The notes under the pieces were generated by a model. It was not told where the DNA came from. It worked only from the letters and a program-made list of their open reading frames with translations, and did not search any database. From Devosia oryzisoli (lineage in GTDB: Bacteria; Pseudomonadota; Alphaproteobacteria; Rhizobiales; Devosiaceae), in NCBI RefSeq assembly GCF_014837245.1, contig NZ_JACYFU010000001.1, forward strand, positions 310,001-374,000: a stretch of 64,000 bases of DNA, in the 5' to 3' direction. Both the position numbers and the translations under genes were made by a program. Within the stretch, counting starts at the first letter, position 1; each line of letters opens with the position of its first letter. Below, piece after piece: positions 41,298 to 50,379 of the stretch.

Positions 41298-43631
41298 TCA
41301 CCCCTTCTTGACGAAGCTCTCCAGCACCTTCTTGGTGCCCGCCTTCTCGAAGTCGATGGTGAGCTTGTTGCCCTCGATGCTGATCACCTCGCCATAGCCG
41401 AACTTGAGGTGAAACACCCGGTCGCCCAGCGCGTAGCCGCTCGACTGGCCGCCGAGGTCTACCGAGCGCGCCACGAGGTCCCCCTCGATGGTGAGCGGGC
41501 CCGATCCCTTGCGGCTGGCCTGATTGGCGCGGGCGCGCTGCCAGCCGGGTGTCTCGTAGACGCTTTCGAACGGGTCGGACTTGTTGAAGCGGCTCGAGGC
41601 GCCCCCGCCATAGCCATAGCCGCCATAGGCCGAGCCGCGGTCGGTCACCTCCACTGCATCGGGCGGCAATTCGTCGATGAAGCGCGAGGGGATGGCCGAT
41701 TGCCAGAGCCCGTGAATGCGGCGGTTCTGGGCCGCCGAAATCCGCACGCGCTTGCGGCCGCGCGTGATGCCGACATAGCCCAGCCGCCGCTCTTCCTCGA
41801 GCCCGGCCCGGCCATTTTCGTCCATCGAGCGCTGGCTGGGGAAGGTGCCATCCTCCCACCCGGGCAGGAACACCGTGTCGAACTCCAGCCCCTTGGCCGA
41901 ATGCAGCGTCATGATGGTCACCGCATCGGTGGCCTCGACATTGTCGCGCTCCATCACGAGGGAGATGTGCTCGAGAAAGCCCCCCAGGGTCTCGAACTCT
42001 TCCATGGAGCGGCTCAGTTCCTTGAGGTTTTCCTTGCGCCCTTCGGACTCGGCGGATTTGTCGGCGGCCAGCATGTCCATGTAGCCGCTTTCCTCGAGGA
42101 TGTGCTCGACCAGCTGATAGGGCGGCAGGGTATCGGCGCGATATGTCCAGCCGTCGAACTGCGCCACCAGCGCCCGCAGCGTCGAGCGCTGCTTGGGCTT
42201 GAGGTCCTCGGTCTCGATCATCATGCGCACGGCCTGCAGCAGCGGCACCTGCTGGTGCCGCGCGATGGCGGTCAGCATGTTGACGGTGGTGTCGCCCAGC
42301 CCGCGCTTGGGCACGTTGATGATGCGCTCGAACGCCAGGTCGTCGGCCGGCTGCGCCACCAGCCGCAGATAGGCGAGGGCGTCGCGGATTTCCTTGCGCT
42401 CGTAGAAGCGCGGACCGCCGATGACGCGATAGTTCAGCCCCAGCGTGATGAACCGCTCTTCGAACTCGCGCATCTGGAACGAGGCGCGCACCAGGATCGC
42501 CATGGAATTGAGCGGCTCGCCCTGGCGCTGGTACTGCTCGATCTCTTCCCCGATCTGGCGCGCCTCTTCCTCCGAATCGTACACCTGCGTGAACGAGATC
42601 AGTTCGCCGCCTTCGGCGATGTCGGTGTGCAGCGTCTTGCCCAGCCGGCCTTCATTGAAGGCGATCAGGGTGGAGGCGGCCTTGAGGATATTGGCAGTGG
42701 AGCGGTAATTGCGCTCGAGCTTGATCACCTTGGCGCCCGGGAAATCGCTCTCGAAGCGCAGGATGTTGTCCACCTCGGCGCCGCGCCAGCCATAGATCGA
42801 CTGATCGTCGTCCCCCACCACGCAGATATTGGCCTCGCTGGCCGGCTTGCCCTGCGCCAGGAGGCGCAGCCACAGATATTGCGCGGTATTGCTGTCCTGG
42901 TACTCGTCCACCAGCATGTATTTGAACTTGCGGTGGTACTCGGCCAGCACCTCGGGGTTTTCCCGGAACAGGCGAATGCACTCGAGCAGCAAATCGCCGA
43001 AATCGGCCGCGTTTAGCGTCTTCAGGCGCGCTTGATAGTCGAAGTAGAGCTTGCCGCCCTTGCCATTGGCAAAGTAGCCCGTCTCCGACGCCGGCACGTC
43101 CCTGGGCAGCCAGCCCCGGTTCTTCCAGGCGTCCAGCATGCCGGCGAACTGCCGCGCCGGCCAGCGTTTCTCGTCGATGTTCTCGGCCTGCAGCAACTGC
43201 TTGATCAGCCGGATCTGGTCGTCGGTATCGAGAATTGTGAACTGCGGCTTGAGGTCGACCAGTTCCGCATGCGTGCGCAGGATGCGGGCCGACACCGAGT
43301 GGAAGGTGCCCATCCAGGGCAGGCCGTCGAAATTGGGAACGAAGGCGTGGATGCGCTTCTTCATTTCCGCAGCGGCCTTGTTAGTGAAGGTCACCGCCAA
43401 AATCTGGCTGCCCCAGGCCATGCGCTGGTTGAGGATATGCGCGATGCGCGTCGTCAGCACGCGCGTCTTGCCGGTTCCCGCGCCCGCCAGCACCAGCAGC
43501 GGCCCTTCGGTGGTCAGCACGGCCTCGCGCTGTTCCGGGTTGAGCCCGGCCAGATAATCCGGCTCGCGCCGGTTGAGCTGGCTGGTGATGGGCCCGGCGG
43601 TGGGGCGGGACAGAGGTGCGGGTTCGGCCAT
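41298..43631 (-). CDS. uvrD: ATP-dependent DNA helicase UvrD/PcrA
   Basis: This is a superfamily 1A 3'-5' helicase for nucleotide excision and mismatch repair. Walker A is LAGAGTGKTRVLTTR; motif Ia TFTNKAAAEMKKR; Walker B YMLVDEYQDSN; motif III VVGDDDQSIYGWRGAE; motif IV KLERNYRS; motif V TLHSAKGLEFDTVFLPG; motif VI LGYVGITRGRKRV. A glycine- and tyrosine-rich linker (AYGGYGYGGGAS) precedes a C-terminal Tudor-like domain (GDRVFHLKFGYGEV), as in PcrA. ATG 43631 gives 777 aa. The 279 bp up to the divergent AsmA gene show no feature I can name. Confidence 0.95.
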   Translation of the reverse strand: MAEPAPLSRPTAGPITSQLNRREPDYLAGLNPEQREAVLTTEGPLLVLAGAGTGKTRVLTTRIAHILNQRMAWGSQILAVTFTNKAAAEMKKRIHAFVPNFDGLPWMGTFHSVSARILRTHAELVDLKPQFTILDTDDQIRLIKQLLQAENIDEKRWPARQFAGMLDAWKNRGWLPRDVPASETGYFANGKGGKLYFDYQARLKTLNAADFGDLLLECIRLFRENPEVLAEYHRKFKYMLVDEYQDSNTAQYLWLRLLAQGKPASEANICVVGDDDQSIYGWRGAEVDNILRFESDFPGAKVIKLERNYRSTANILKAASTLIAFNEGRLGKTLHTDIAEGGELISFTQVYDSEEEARQIGEEIEQYQRQGEPLNSMAILVRASFQMREFEERFITLGLNYRVIGGPRFYERKEIRDALAYLRLVAQPADDLAFERIINVPKRGLGDTTVNMLTAIARHQQVPLLQAVRMMIETEDLKPKQRSTLRALVAQFDGWTYRADTLPPYQLVEHILEESGYMDMLAADKSAESEGRKENLKELSRSMEEFETLGGFLEHISLVMERDNVEATDAVTIMTLHSAKGLEFDTVFLPGWEDGTFPSQRSMDENGRAGLEEERRLGYVGITRGRKRVRISAAQNRRIHGLWQSAIPSRFIDELPPDAVEVTDRGSAYGGYGYGGGASSRFNKSDPFESVYETPGWQRARANQASRKGSGPLTIEGDLVARSVDLGGQSSGYALGDRVFHLKFGYGEVISIEGNKLTIDFEKAGTKKVLESFVKKG

Positions 43632-43910
43632 GCGGGAAATTTTCGAGGCCCCGCAGCCGTGAAAGACTGAGCGGCCAAGCCTTGACGAATCTCGGTTTGT
43701 TCTTGCCGTCAATATAGGGAGCGCAAAGGCCGCTGTATAGAAGCGGGGCCTGTCACAGCGATGTCACCCCGCTGTCATCGGCAGGCAGCAGGCCCGAAGC
43801 CCGTTTGTCCGCCGATCCCGCATCTGTGCGTGAAATTGCCTGCACAACCCTTGCGCAAGGGTCGCAAGTCCTTACACTCGCGCCAGTTTCAGCGGGGCAG
43901 ATCGCGCACA

Positions 43911-46900
43911 GTGCTCAATCGCATTTATATCGTCGTCGGCATGCTCGCCATCGTCGTGCTGGCGGCTGCGTTCATCGTGCCGCGCTTCATCCAGTGGAGC
44001 GATTATCGTGACCGCATGGAGCTGCTGGCGAGCAACGTCCTGGGCGCCGACGTCACCATCGGGGGCGACATCGAGTTCTCCCTGCTGCCGCAACCGCGCC
44101 TGACCTTTTCCGATGTCGTGGTGGGCGACCCCGAGCGTCCCGCCGCCACCGTGGGGGACGTGGAGGCCGAGTTCGCGCTGATCGACTTCCTGCGCGATAC
44201 CTACACCGTGACCTCCCTCGTCCTGCGCGATCCGGTCATCGACCTTTCCATCGATGACAATGGCCTGTTCGGCAGCGACGTAACCATGGCTGCGGCCACC
44301 AGTGGCGTTGCGCTCGAAAACGCCCGGATCGAGAGGGGCACGATCCGCCTCGCGGACCAGCGGAGCGGCCAACGCCTCGCCGCAACCAATATCGATGGGG
44401 AACTGCGGCTTTCGAGCTTTGTCGGGCCATTCGCGTTCCAGGGCTATGCCGATGCCGACGGCCAGCGCCTCGAGGTCCGGTTCAATTCCGGCTCGGTGGA
44501 CAGCCAGGGCAGCACCCGCGTCACGAGCTATCTGCGCGAGGCCAACAATGGCTTTTCCTTCACCACCGACGGCATGCTGACCACGGGGCAGGCGCCCAAG
44601 TTCGATGGAACGCTCGTCTACCGCCAATCCCCACCGGCCAGCGACAACGCGGACGACATTCGCGGTGACCTGGTCTTCGAGACCAAGGTCGAAGCCTCCA
44701 CCGATCGCGTCGTGCTCTCGGGCTATACGCTGCAGCCCGACGAAAACCGGGCCAGCCTGCGCCTCACCGGCTCGGCCAATATTCGGGTCGGCGCCAACCC
44801 GGAATTCGACGCGGTGGTCTCGGGCGGTGTCTTCTCGCTGCCGCCGCGCCCGGCCACCGAAATTCCCGCGCAACTGCCCTATGAAGCGGTGCGCCTTCTT
44901 GCCGAACTGCCGCCGCCGCCGCTCCCGCCCATCAAGGGCAAGCTGGGCATCGATCTGGCCGAGGTGAACCTGCGCGGCTTCGCGCTGCGCAATGTGCGGC
45001 TGGAAGCGACCACGGACGGCTCGGCCTGGACAATCCAGCAGGCGCTCGCCGCGCTGCCCGGGGAAACCCGGCTGCAGGTCAGCGGGCAGCTGGAGAGCGA
45101 CGGGGAACGCCCCTCGTTCAGGGGCGAGGCGAAGCTCTCGAGCGAGCGTCTGGACGCGCTGGCGCAACTCTGGCGCAAGCCCCAGGAAGACAATCCGCTC
45201 TTCAACATGCCGGCGACCCTGACTGGCCGCGTCACGCTGGCTGGGGACGCCTTCGGGTTCAACGACGGCGTCCTGGTGCTCGACCAGACCACGCATGGCA
45301 TCGAGGTGCGGTTGGGCTATGGCCTCGAACCTCGGCTGGATGTTGTCGGCCACTTCGGGGACCTCGACGCGCTCCATGCGCAGGCCCTTCTGGCGCTTGT
45401 TCCCAACGTGCCGCAGGAACCGAGCTTTGGCATCTCCTTCCCCGAGGGCAGTTTCTCGCTCACGTCCACGAAAACAGACCTGTTGGGGCTCGACGCGCAC
45501 AACTTCATTGCCGAAGGCCAGTGGACGCCATCGGCTGTGCGCCTCTCGCGCCTCGCCACCAGCGACTGGGGCGGGCTGTCGCTGAACTCCACCGTTCGTG
45601 TCGGTGGTACTCTGGCCACTCCGCATATCACCGGGTCGGGCAAGTTTGGCGTCACCGGAGCCGACGCGCCGGGGCTGGATGCGCTTTATGAAATGGCCGC
45701 GGTGCCCTTTGACTGGCAGCAGGCGCTGGCCCGCTCCTGGCCGGCCGAGGTGCAGGTGGTGCTGGACAATGACGGCGACGCGGGTGCGCAGATCCTGACG
45801 ATCAACGGAACCACCGCCGGGTCGGCGCTCGACCTGCGCGCCGAGTTGGCGGGCGGCCTCGAGACCCTGGCGACCGGCCAGCTTCAGCTTGTCGCTTCTC
45901 TTGAAGCGGAAAGCGGCAGCAACCTGCTGACGCAACTCTCGCTGGGCGATGTGCCGCTCTTTGTCGATGAGACCGGGCTCCTTGCGACGGCGCGCTTCGA
46001 CGGCAATCCCGCCGATGGTTTTACCGGCCAGGCCACGCTGAGCGCCGGGGAGGAAATGCTGGGTTATCAGGGCAGCCTCAAGCTGGCGGAAAGCGGTGCG
46101 CTCAGCGGCGAGGGGTCCCTCGAAGCACATTTGCAGAAAGGTGACGGCCTTGCCGCTCTTGCCGGGTTGGGCGGAGCAGGCCTCGGAGGCTTCGATGCGA
46201 CGGCCAGCGTCATCTTCGACGACAAGGGAGCGGCGACCCTGGAACCGATTACTGGCCAGGCGGGAGATCTCGCCTTCACCGGCAAGCTCGCCCTCGACCC
46301 GCGCGGTGACGTCCCTGCTATCGCTGGAGCACTCGCGTTCGATGCGCTCGACGTCAGCGAGATCGCTCGGATGCTTTTCGGCTCTGCGGCGCTGGTGGGC
46401 AGTGGTTCCGGGGTCTGGCCCGAGGGGCCGCTGGCCGCGAGCGAAGAGCCGCGCATGACGCGCGGCACGGTCAGCATCAGCGGCAAGGCCCTGGCCATCG
46501 GCGGGCGGGAAGTGGGCCAGGCGACGGAGTTCGATCTGGACTGGACGCCTCGCTCCATCGGGCTTGGCCGTTTCCAGACAGCGGTCGGCGGCGGCACCAT
46601 CAGCGGCTCGGTCGAACAATGCTGTGCTGGTGCTCTTGAAGATCGCACCGTCTCGGGGCGCGTCACTCTAACCGACGTCGACGTCGATGCAATTCTGCCG
46701 CCGGCGGCACGGCAGGGCCTTGATGGCGCCGTTGATGCGGGGCTCCGGTTCGAGGCGACGGGCAACAGCCTTGCCGATATCGCGCGGGCCATGACCGGCG
46801 AGGGGAATTTCGTCGTGTCCGACTTCCACGTGGGGGGTCTCGATGGCGATGTCTATCCCGCCGTGGCGGGCCTCAATGACGTTCTCAACACCGATGCAGC

Positions 46901-47573
46901 GACACTCGAGAGCTTTATCGGCGTAGCGCTGGGGCAGGGGGACTTTGTGGCCCCCGAGGCACGCGGCGCCTTTTCCATCGCTGCGGGCGCGGCGCGGCTG
47001 GCCAATCTCATCGTGGAGGGTGAGGGTGCGCTTCTGTCCGGCAGTCTCAACCTGACGCTCGAAACGCTGGGGCTGGATGGCGAGTTCGTCCTGACGCCCC
47101 TCGATTTCGTCGACGAGGGCGGCCTCGTGCAACCGGAGACGGCCCGCATCATCAACCGCATCTCGGGCACGTTGACCGAGCCGCAGACCACGCTCGACCT
47201 CGCGGAAATCGTGGCCGCCGTTCAGGTGCGGGCCAACGAGATCGAACTCGACCGGCTCGAGCAGTTGCGGCTGGCCGACGAGGCGCGCCAGCGGGAGGCC
47301 GCCGAGGCCCGCAACAAGCTGATCGAGGAGCAGAAGCGGCAGGCCGCCGAAGCCGCTGCCCAACGGGCCGCCGAGGAAGAGGCGCAGCGGCGGGCGGAGG
47401 AAGAGGCCCGGCAACAGGCGCAGCCGCCGGCGCCACCCCCGGCCAATACCGATCCGGTGACCGAGCCTGCGCCCCCGGGCCAGACATTCGATTTCAGCCT
47501 TCCACCGATCAACCAGCCCACCGGGCCCGGCGTCAACCAGCCCCTCCCGACACTCCCGGGCGCGACACGCTAG
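43911..47573 (+). CDS. AsmA-family large envelope protein
   Basis: The 1220-residue protein starts with a membrane anchor (residues 4-26, IYIVVGMLAIVVLAAAFIVP), then the AsmA N-terminal chorein-like region (GADVTIGGDIEFSLLPQPRL). The AsmA_2-like C-terminal half contains ARAMTGEGNFVVSDFHVGG. AsmA-type proteins are thought to bridge inner and outer membranes and move phospholipids. Residues about 1100-1165 form a highly charged coiled coil (RQREAAEARNKLIEEQKRQA), ending in a Pro-rich tail. GTG 43911 places the anchor at the N-terminus; an upstream extension to 43761 has no family support. Confidence 0.9.
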   Translation: MLNRIYIVVGMLAIVVLAAAFIVPRFIQWSDYRDRMELLASNVLGADVTIGGDIEFSLLPQPRLTFSDVVVGDPERPAATVGDVEAEFALIDFLRDTYTVTSLVLRDPVIDLSIDDNGLFGSDVTMAAATSGVALENARIERGTIRLADQRSGQRLAATNIDGELRLSSFVGPFAFQGYADADGQRLEVRFNSGSVDSQGSTRVTSYLREANNGFSFTTDGMLTTGQAPKFDGTLVYRQSPPASDNADDIRGDLVFETKVEASTDRVVLSGYTLQPDENRASLRLTGSANIRVGANPEFDAVVSGGVFSLPPRPATEIPAQLPYEAVRLLAELPPPPLPPIKGKLGIDLAEVNLRGFALRNVRLEATTDGSAWTIQQALAALPGETRLQVSGQLESDGERPSFRGEAKLSSERLDALAQLWRKPQEDNPLFNMPATLTGRVTLAGDAFGFNDGVLVLDQTTHGIEVRLGYGLEPRLDVVGHFGDLDALHAQALLALVPNVPQEPSFGISFPEGSFSLTSTKTDLLGLDAHNFIAEGQWTPSAVRLSRLATSDWGGLSLNSTVRVGGTLATPHITGSGKFGVTGADAPGLDALYEMAAVPFDWQQALARSWPAEVQVVLDNDGDAGAQILTINGTTAGSALDLRAELAGGLETLATGQLQLVASLEAESGSNLLTQLSLGDVPLFVDETGLLATARFDGNPADGFTGQATLSAGEEMLGYQGSLKLAESGALSGEGSLEAHLQKGDGLAALAGLGGAGLGGFDATASVIFDDKGAATLEPITGQAGDLAFTGKLALDPRGDVPAIAGALAFDALDVSEIARMLFGSAALVGSGSGVWPEGPLAASEEPRMTRGTVSISGKALAIGGREVGQATEFDLDWTPRSIGLGRFQTAVGGGTISGSVEQCCAGALEDRTVSGRVTLTDVDVDAILPPAARQGLDGAVDAGLRFEATGNSLADIARAMTGEGNFVVSDFHVGGLDGDVYPAVAGLNDVLNTDAATLESFIGVALGQGDFVAPEARGAFSIAAGAARLANLIVEGEGALLSGSLNLTLETLGLDGEFVLTPLDFVDEGGLVQPETARIINRISGTLTEPQTTLDLAEIVAAVQVRANEIELDRLEQLRLADEARQREAAEARNKLIEEQKRQAAEAAAQRAAEEEAQRRAEEEARQQAQPPAPPPANTDPVTEPAPPGQTFDFSLPPINQPTGPGVNQPLPTLPGATR

Positions 47574-47585
47574 CTTGCGCTCAGC

Positions 47586-47831
47586 TCAGGTTTCAGGCGA
47601 GGAAACGCGCCTATCGTCTTGCGCTGTCTCGCCGTCCCTGTACCACCGCAACACGGCGAGCCGGATGGCCGACGAAAGGTTCGGGCTGTCGCGTTGCTCG
47701 TCGATTTCGCGCACCAGGGCCGCAAGGCTGAGCCCACGGGCAGAGGCCATGGCCTCGAAACCGCGCCAGAACTCCGGCTCGAGGGCAATCGAGGTCCTGT
47801 GGCCGGCAATGGAGAAGGAGCGCTTTTCCAC
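47586..47831 (-). CDS. Ribbon-helix-helix domain protein
   Basis: The 81-residue protein starts with a beta strand RSFSIAGHRTSIALEPEFW and a helix-turn-helix pair ARGLSLAALVREIDEQRD, the pattern of the RHH_4 family of small DNA-binding proteins. SSAIRLAVLRWYRD is the closing conserved stretch. It lies 12 bp downstream of sspB on the same strand, so they are probably cotranscribed. Its target is unknown. Confidence 0.88.
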   Translation of the reverse strand: MEKRSFSIAGHRTSIALEPEFWRGFEAMASARGLSLAALVREIDEQRDSPNLSSAIRLAVLRWYRDGETAQDDRRVSSPET

Positions 47832-47843
47832 CCGCCCCAGCGT

Positions 47844-48323
47844 TCAGGGCTTCTTGCGGAAGGCGTCGAGGCTGACGACCTTTTCGCCCGTCGCTTCGGG
47901 CGGGGCTTCGCCATCGGCAGCTTCCACCGCGGTGTCCGCCTTGGCTTCCTCGTCTTCGGTGCCGGCGGTTGCCGGGTCGAACTGCAGGCCGAATTGCACG
48001 GACGGATCGAAGAAGCCCTTGATGGCCGCGAAGGGGATGACCAGGGTCTCGGCAATGCCATCGAAGCTGAGGCCGACCTCGAAGGCGGTCTCGTTGACCT
48101 TGAGGTCCCAGAACTGGTTCTGGATGACGATGGTCATTTCCTTGTCGTACTGCCCGAGCAGTTTCTCGCTGATGCGCACGCCCGGTGCACGGGTGGCGAA
48201 GGAAATGAAGAAGTGGTGTTCGCCCGGCAGGCCGGTGCGGGAGACTTCCGCCAGCACCTTGCGCACGACGCCGCGCAGCGCTTCCTGGGCAAGAATGTCG
48301 TAACGCAGGTGATCTTCGGCCAT
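47844..48323 (-). CDS. sspB: ClpXP adaptor SspB, alpha type
   Basis: Alpha SspB binds the upstream part of the ssrA tag and delivers tagged proteins to ClpXP. DILAQEALRGVVRKVLAEVS and HHFFISFATRAPGVRISE match the family core, as does FWDLKVNETAFEVGLSF. A flexible acidic tail (GTEDEEAKADTAVEAADGE) leads to a C-terminal ClpX-docking type end VVSLDAFRKKP. Length is 159 aa. The tmRNA gene lies about 110 bp upstream on the same strand, a telling functional neighbour. Confidence 0.95.
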   Translation of the reverse strand: MAEDHLRYDILAQEALRGVVRKVLAEVSRTGLPGEHHFFISFATRAPGVRISEKLLGQYDKEMTIVIQNQFWDLKVNETAFEVGLSFDGIAETLVIPFAAIKGFFDPSVQFGLQFDPATAGTEDEEAKADTAVEAADGEAPPEATGEKVVSLDAFRKKP

Positions 48324-48430
48324 AGGGATGTTCCAGCTTCACGTCCAGTTCGGATCGAATCCGAACGGCCCATATCAGCCCTACGTTCCCCCGGAATTCA
48401 AGGAGAAAGGCGCAGCGCTTAAGGGAGAAT

Positions 48431-48462
48431 GAAAATGCAGGCTTCTGTTGCCAGGTGCCTGC
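48431..48462 (-). terminator. Likely ssrA terminator hairpin
   Basis: On the minus strand GCAGGC (48462-48457) pairs with GCCTGC (48442-48437), followed by ATTTTCATT. The stem is short and the loop is 14 nt, so it is a moderate terminator at best, or part of the 3' trailer of the tmRNA precursor. Confidence 0.5.
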
Positions 48463-48754
48463 GGACCCCGCCTGTCGCCCGGCTAGGGGCGGAGGACTTA
48501 AATTCCCAGTGCTAGCACCGCATTACGCAGCGAGAGCAACCGGAGCCTTATGGTTGTCATTGGCAACTATAAGTTTTTGGACCGATAACGGTGGTACCTC
48601 ACCGAGCAAAAGCACATTCTTTACGCCCCCGTCGATCCTATTTCGCCCCCATTTGCCGCGCCATGACACGGGTGATTGGTGGAGGCGCCGGGTACTGCCC
48701 CCGGGTCCGATGGGTTTATTACAATGACAGTTTATCGCCATAGCCCTTGCGGGC
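48437..48754 (-). ncRNA. ssrA: Permuted two-piece transfer-messenger RNA
   Basis: tmRNA rescues stalled ribosomes. On the minus strand the acceptor piece comes first and ends CGCCTCCACCA (3' A at 48677). The coding piece begins at 48650 with GGGGGCGAAATAGGATCGAC, the conserved tmRNA 5' block. The two ends pair as a 7-bp acceptor stem (GGGGGCG with CGCCTCC, one G-U). The tag reading frame, 48564-48526, encodes ANDNHKAPVALAA followed by TAA (48525-48523). The order proves circular permutation, the form found in alphaproteobacteria. The intervening segment (about 48651-48676) is removed on maturation. The 5' end is inferred from the promoter; the 3' end is approximate. Confidence 0.96.
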
Positions 48755-48760
48755 ACCCCC

Positions 48761-48789
48761 TATATAGGTGACCCCCGTTCTACATGCAA
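48761..48789 (-). promoter_or_regulatory. Promoter of ssrA
   Basis: Read on the minus strand, TTGCAT (48789-48784) and TATATA (48766-48761) are spaced by 17 bp. Transcription would start near 48754, just before the acceptor piece. Confidence 0.7.
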
Positions 48790-48860
48790 ACCCGTCGCTT
48801 CCAATTTAATCGGTCTTAACGGCGCTCCGCCATCCTTCTCCTCGACGAGAAGGGGAACGC

Positions 48861-49427
48861 ATGGCCCAAGCACCACGGTTCGTCGCACGGGCGCACCTGC
48901 AGGGTCGCCGCACTTCCGAGGCCAGATATCGACCTCGCGTCGGCCCATTGCTCGGTCAGGCCCTCCTTGTGGTCGCGGCGCTGGCCGTCGGGGCAGCGGG
49001 CAGCGTGATCCTGCAGAATTCGGATCTCGCCTCGCGCCTCCTCGAACTGGAGTTGCCCGGCCAGACTGCCCATTCCTACGGGCAGACCAATTTCCCCCTC
49101 TGCGCTGGCACCCAGCGGTTCACCTGCGTCGTCGATGGCGACACCTTCTGGCTCCACGGCATCAAGGTGCGGGTGGCGGACATCGATACGCCCGAGATCG
49201 GCAGCCCCGGCTGCGCGGCGGAACTGGCACGGGGCCGGCAGGCAACGGCGCGAATGCGGGAATTGATATCTGCAGGCCCGTTCGAACTGGCGCCTGCCGA
49301 CCGCGACCAGGATCGCTATGGCCGCAAGCTGCGGATCGTCATGCGCGACGGCCGGTCGCTGGGGCAGGTGCTGGTCGGCGAAGGGCTGGCCCATGTCTGG
49401 GGCGGGCCGGAGCGCGAGTGGTGCTGA
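48861..49427 (+). CDS. Membrane-anchored thermonuclease-like (SNase) protein
   Basis: A basic N-terminus is followed by a hydrophobic segment at residues 30-52 (LLGQALLVVAALAVGAAGSV). The SNase-like domain contains CVVDGDTFWLHGIKVRVADI, then DTPEIGSPGCAAELARGRQA and DRDQDRYGRKLRIV, with the arginine and aspartate residues of the active site. The domain probably faces the periplasm. Secreted relatives cut DNA or RNA, but substrate is not known here. Length is 188 aa. It is divergent from ssrA and convergent with the next gene. Confidence 0.88.
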   Translation: MAQAPRFVARAHLQGRRTSEARYRPRVGPLLGQALLVVAALAVGAAGSVILQNSDLASRLLELELPGQTAHSYGQTNFPLCAGTQRFTCVVDGDTFWLHGIKVRVADIDTPEIGSPGCAAELARGRQATARMRELISAGPFELAPADRDQDRYGRKLRIVMRDGRSLGQVLVGEGLAHVWGGPEREWC

Positions 49428-49433
49428 GGGCGG

Positions 49434-49706
49434 TCAGCCGGTCCACTTCATGTTCATGTAAACTCCGCCGCGCTCGAGTTCGTCCAGCATCTGTGCCAGG
49501 CGCTTGGCCTTGGTCTCGGCCCGCTTGGCCGAGTTGATCCACATCAGATAGTCGTTGCGCTGGTAGGCGGGCCGCGCGGCGTAAAGGTCCGTCAGCCCGC
49601 GCGCCGCAAGCGCTACGCGCACCTCCTCCGGCATCGGCTGCAGCGGCCGGATCAGGCGATCGGGCGGCGGTGTGCCCAGCAGGCTTTCCTTGTGTGACTT
49701 TGCCAA
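49434..49706 (-). CDS. YdeI/OmpD-associated-like small protein
   Basis: The likely 90-residue product starts at TTG 49706, 6 nt after GGAGG, and begins AKSHKESLLGTPPPDRLIRP. RNDYLMWINSAKRAETKAKR and LAQMLDELERGGVYMNMKW match the C-terminal YdeI/OmpD-associated region. ATG 49634 would give only 66 aa and lose sequence that reads as real protein. A longer frame to 49946 is antisense to the DUF1003 gene and is not supported. Function is unknown. Confidence 0.72.
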   Translation of the reverse strand: MAKSHKESLLGTPPPDRLIRPLQPMPEEVRVALAARGLTDLYAARPAYQRNDYLMWINSAKRAETKAKRLAQMLDELERGGVYMNMKWTG

Positions 49707-49785
49707 TTCCAGCCTCCGAATTGCTGCGGTCGGGTCTCGTTCTAGAGTAGAATGCGCGCGGGCATAATCTGTCAGGAGCAGTGCC

Positions 49786-50370
49786 GTGACAACCGATGCG
49801 ACCACCCGGCTCATTCGCGCCGCCGACCACTTCCTGGGCAAGGGTGAAGCGGCCCTGACGGCACAGGAGCGGCAAATTCTCGAACGCGCCGTCAACAAGC
49901 AGGCAGTGTCGCGCGACCCTGGCGTCGAGTTCGAGGAAAGGCTCACTCTCGGCCAGCGCCTCGCCGATCAGGTTGCAAAGCTCGGCGGCTCGTGGGGCTT
50001 CATCATCGCGTTCGGCGTGTTCCTCGTGTTCTGGGCGGTTGGCAACCTCGCGCTCGCGGGGAGGGCGTTCGACCCATACCCGTTCATCTTCCTCAACCTG
50101 ATGCTCTCCATGCTCGCCGCCATTCAGGCCCCGGTCATCATGATGAGCCAGAACCGGCAAGCGGCGAAAGACCGCGACGTCTCGGCCCATGACTATGAGG
50201 TCAACCTCAAGGCCGAGATCGAGATCATGGCCTTGCATGAAAAGATCGATCGGCTGCGCGACGAGGAGATCCGCGGGCTCGTGCTGCAGCAGCAGGCCCA
50301 GATCGAGACGCTGACCAGACTGGTGGAGAAGCATCTGGGGGCCGGCGCCGCGGCGACCGAATCGAAGTAG
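49786..50370 (+). CDS. DUF1003 membrane protein
   Basis: The 194-residue protein has two membrane segments (about residues 70-90 and 103-123) joined by FDPYPFIFLNLMLSMLAAIQ, the hallmark of DUF1003. MMSQNRQAAKDRDVSAHDYE and a C-terminal coiled coil of charged residues follow. Function is unknown. The start is GTG 49786. It ends 9 bp before thyA, so the two are likely cotranscribed. Confidence 0.92.
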   Translation: MTTDATTRLIRAADHFLGKGEAALTAQERQILERAVNKQAVSRDPGVEFEERLTLGQRLADQVAKLGGSWGFIIAFGVFLVFWAVGNLALAGRAFDPYPFIFLNLMLSMLAAIQAPVIMMSQNRQAAKDRDVSAHDYEVNLKAEIEIMALHEKIDRLRDEEIRGLVLQQQAQIETLTRLVEKHLGAGAAATESK

Positions 50371-50379
50371 CATTGGCCC

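Noticed and set aside
41292..43016. Open plus-strand frame of 574 codons opposite uvrD
   Set aside because: Antisense shadow of helicase motifs; no domain in the translation.
43632..43910. Possible promoters in the uvrD-AsmA divergent gap
   Set aside because: TTGACG occurs on both strands but no -10 at a sensible distance follows either one.
43872..46619. Open minus-strand frame of 915 codons opposite the AsmA gene
   Set aside because: Low-quality His/Arg/Gln-rich translation, no domain and no RBS; the plus-strand AsmA reading has a clear anchor and family sequence.
48523..48756. 77-codon minus-strand frame ending in ANDNHKAPVALAA
   Set aside because: Not a protein gene: only the last 13 codons are the tmRNA tag; the rest is tmRNA structure read as codons.
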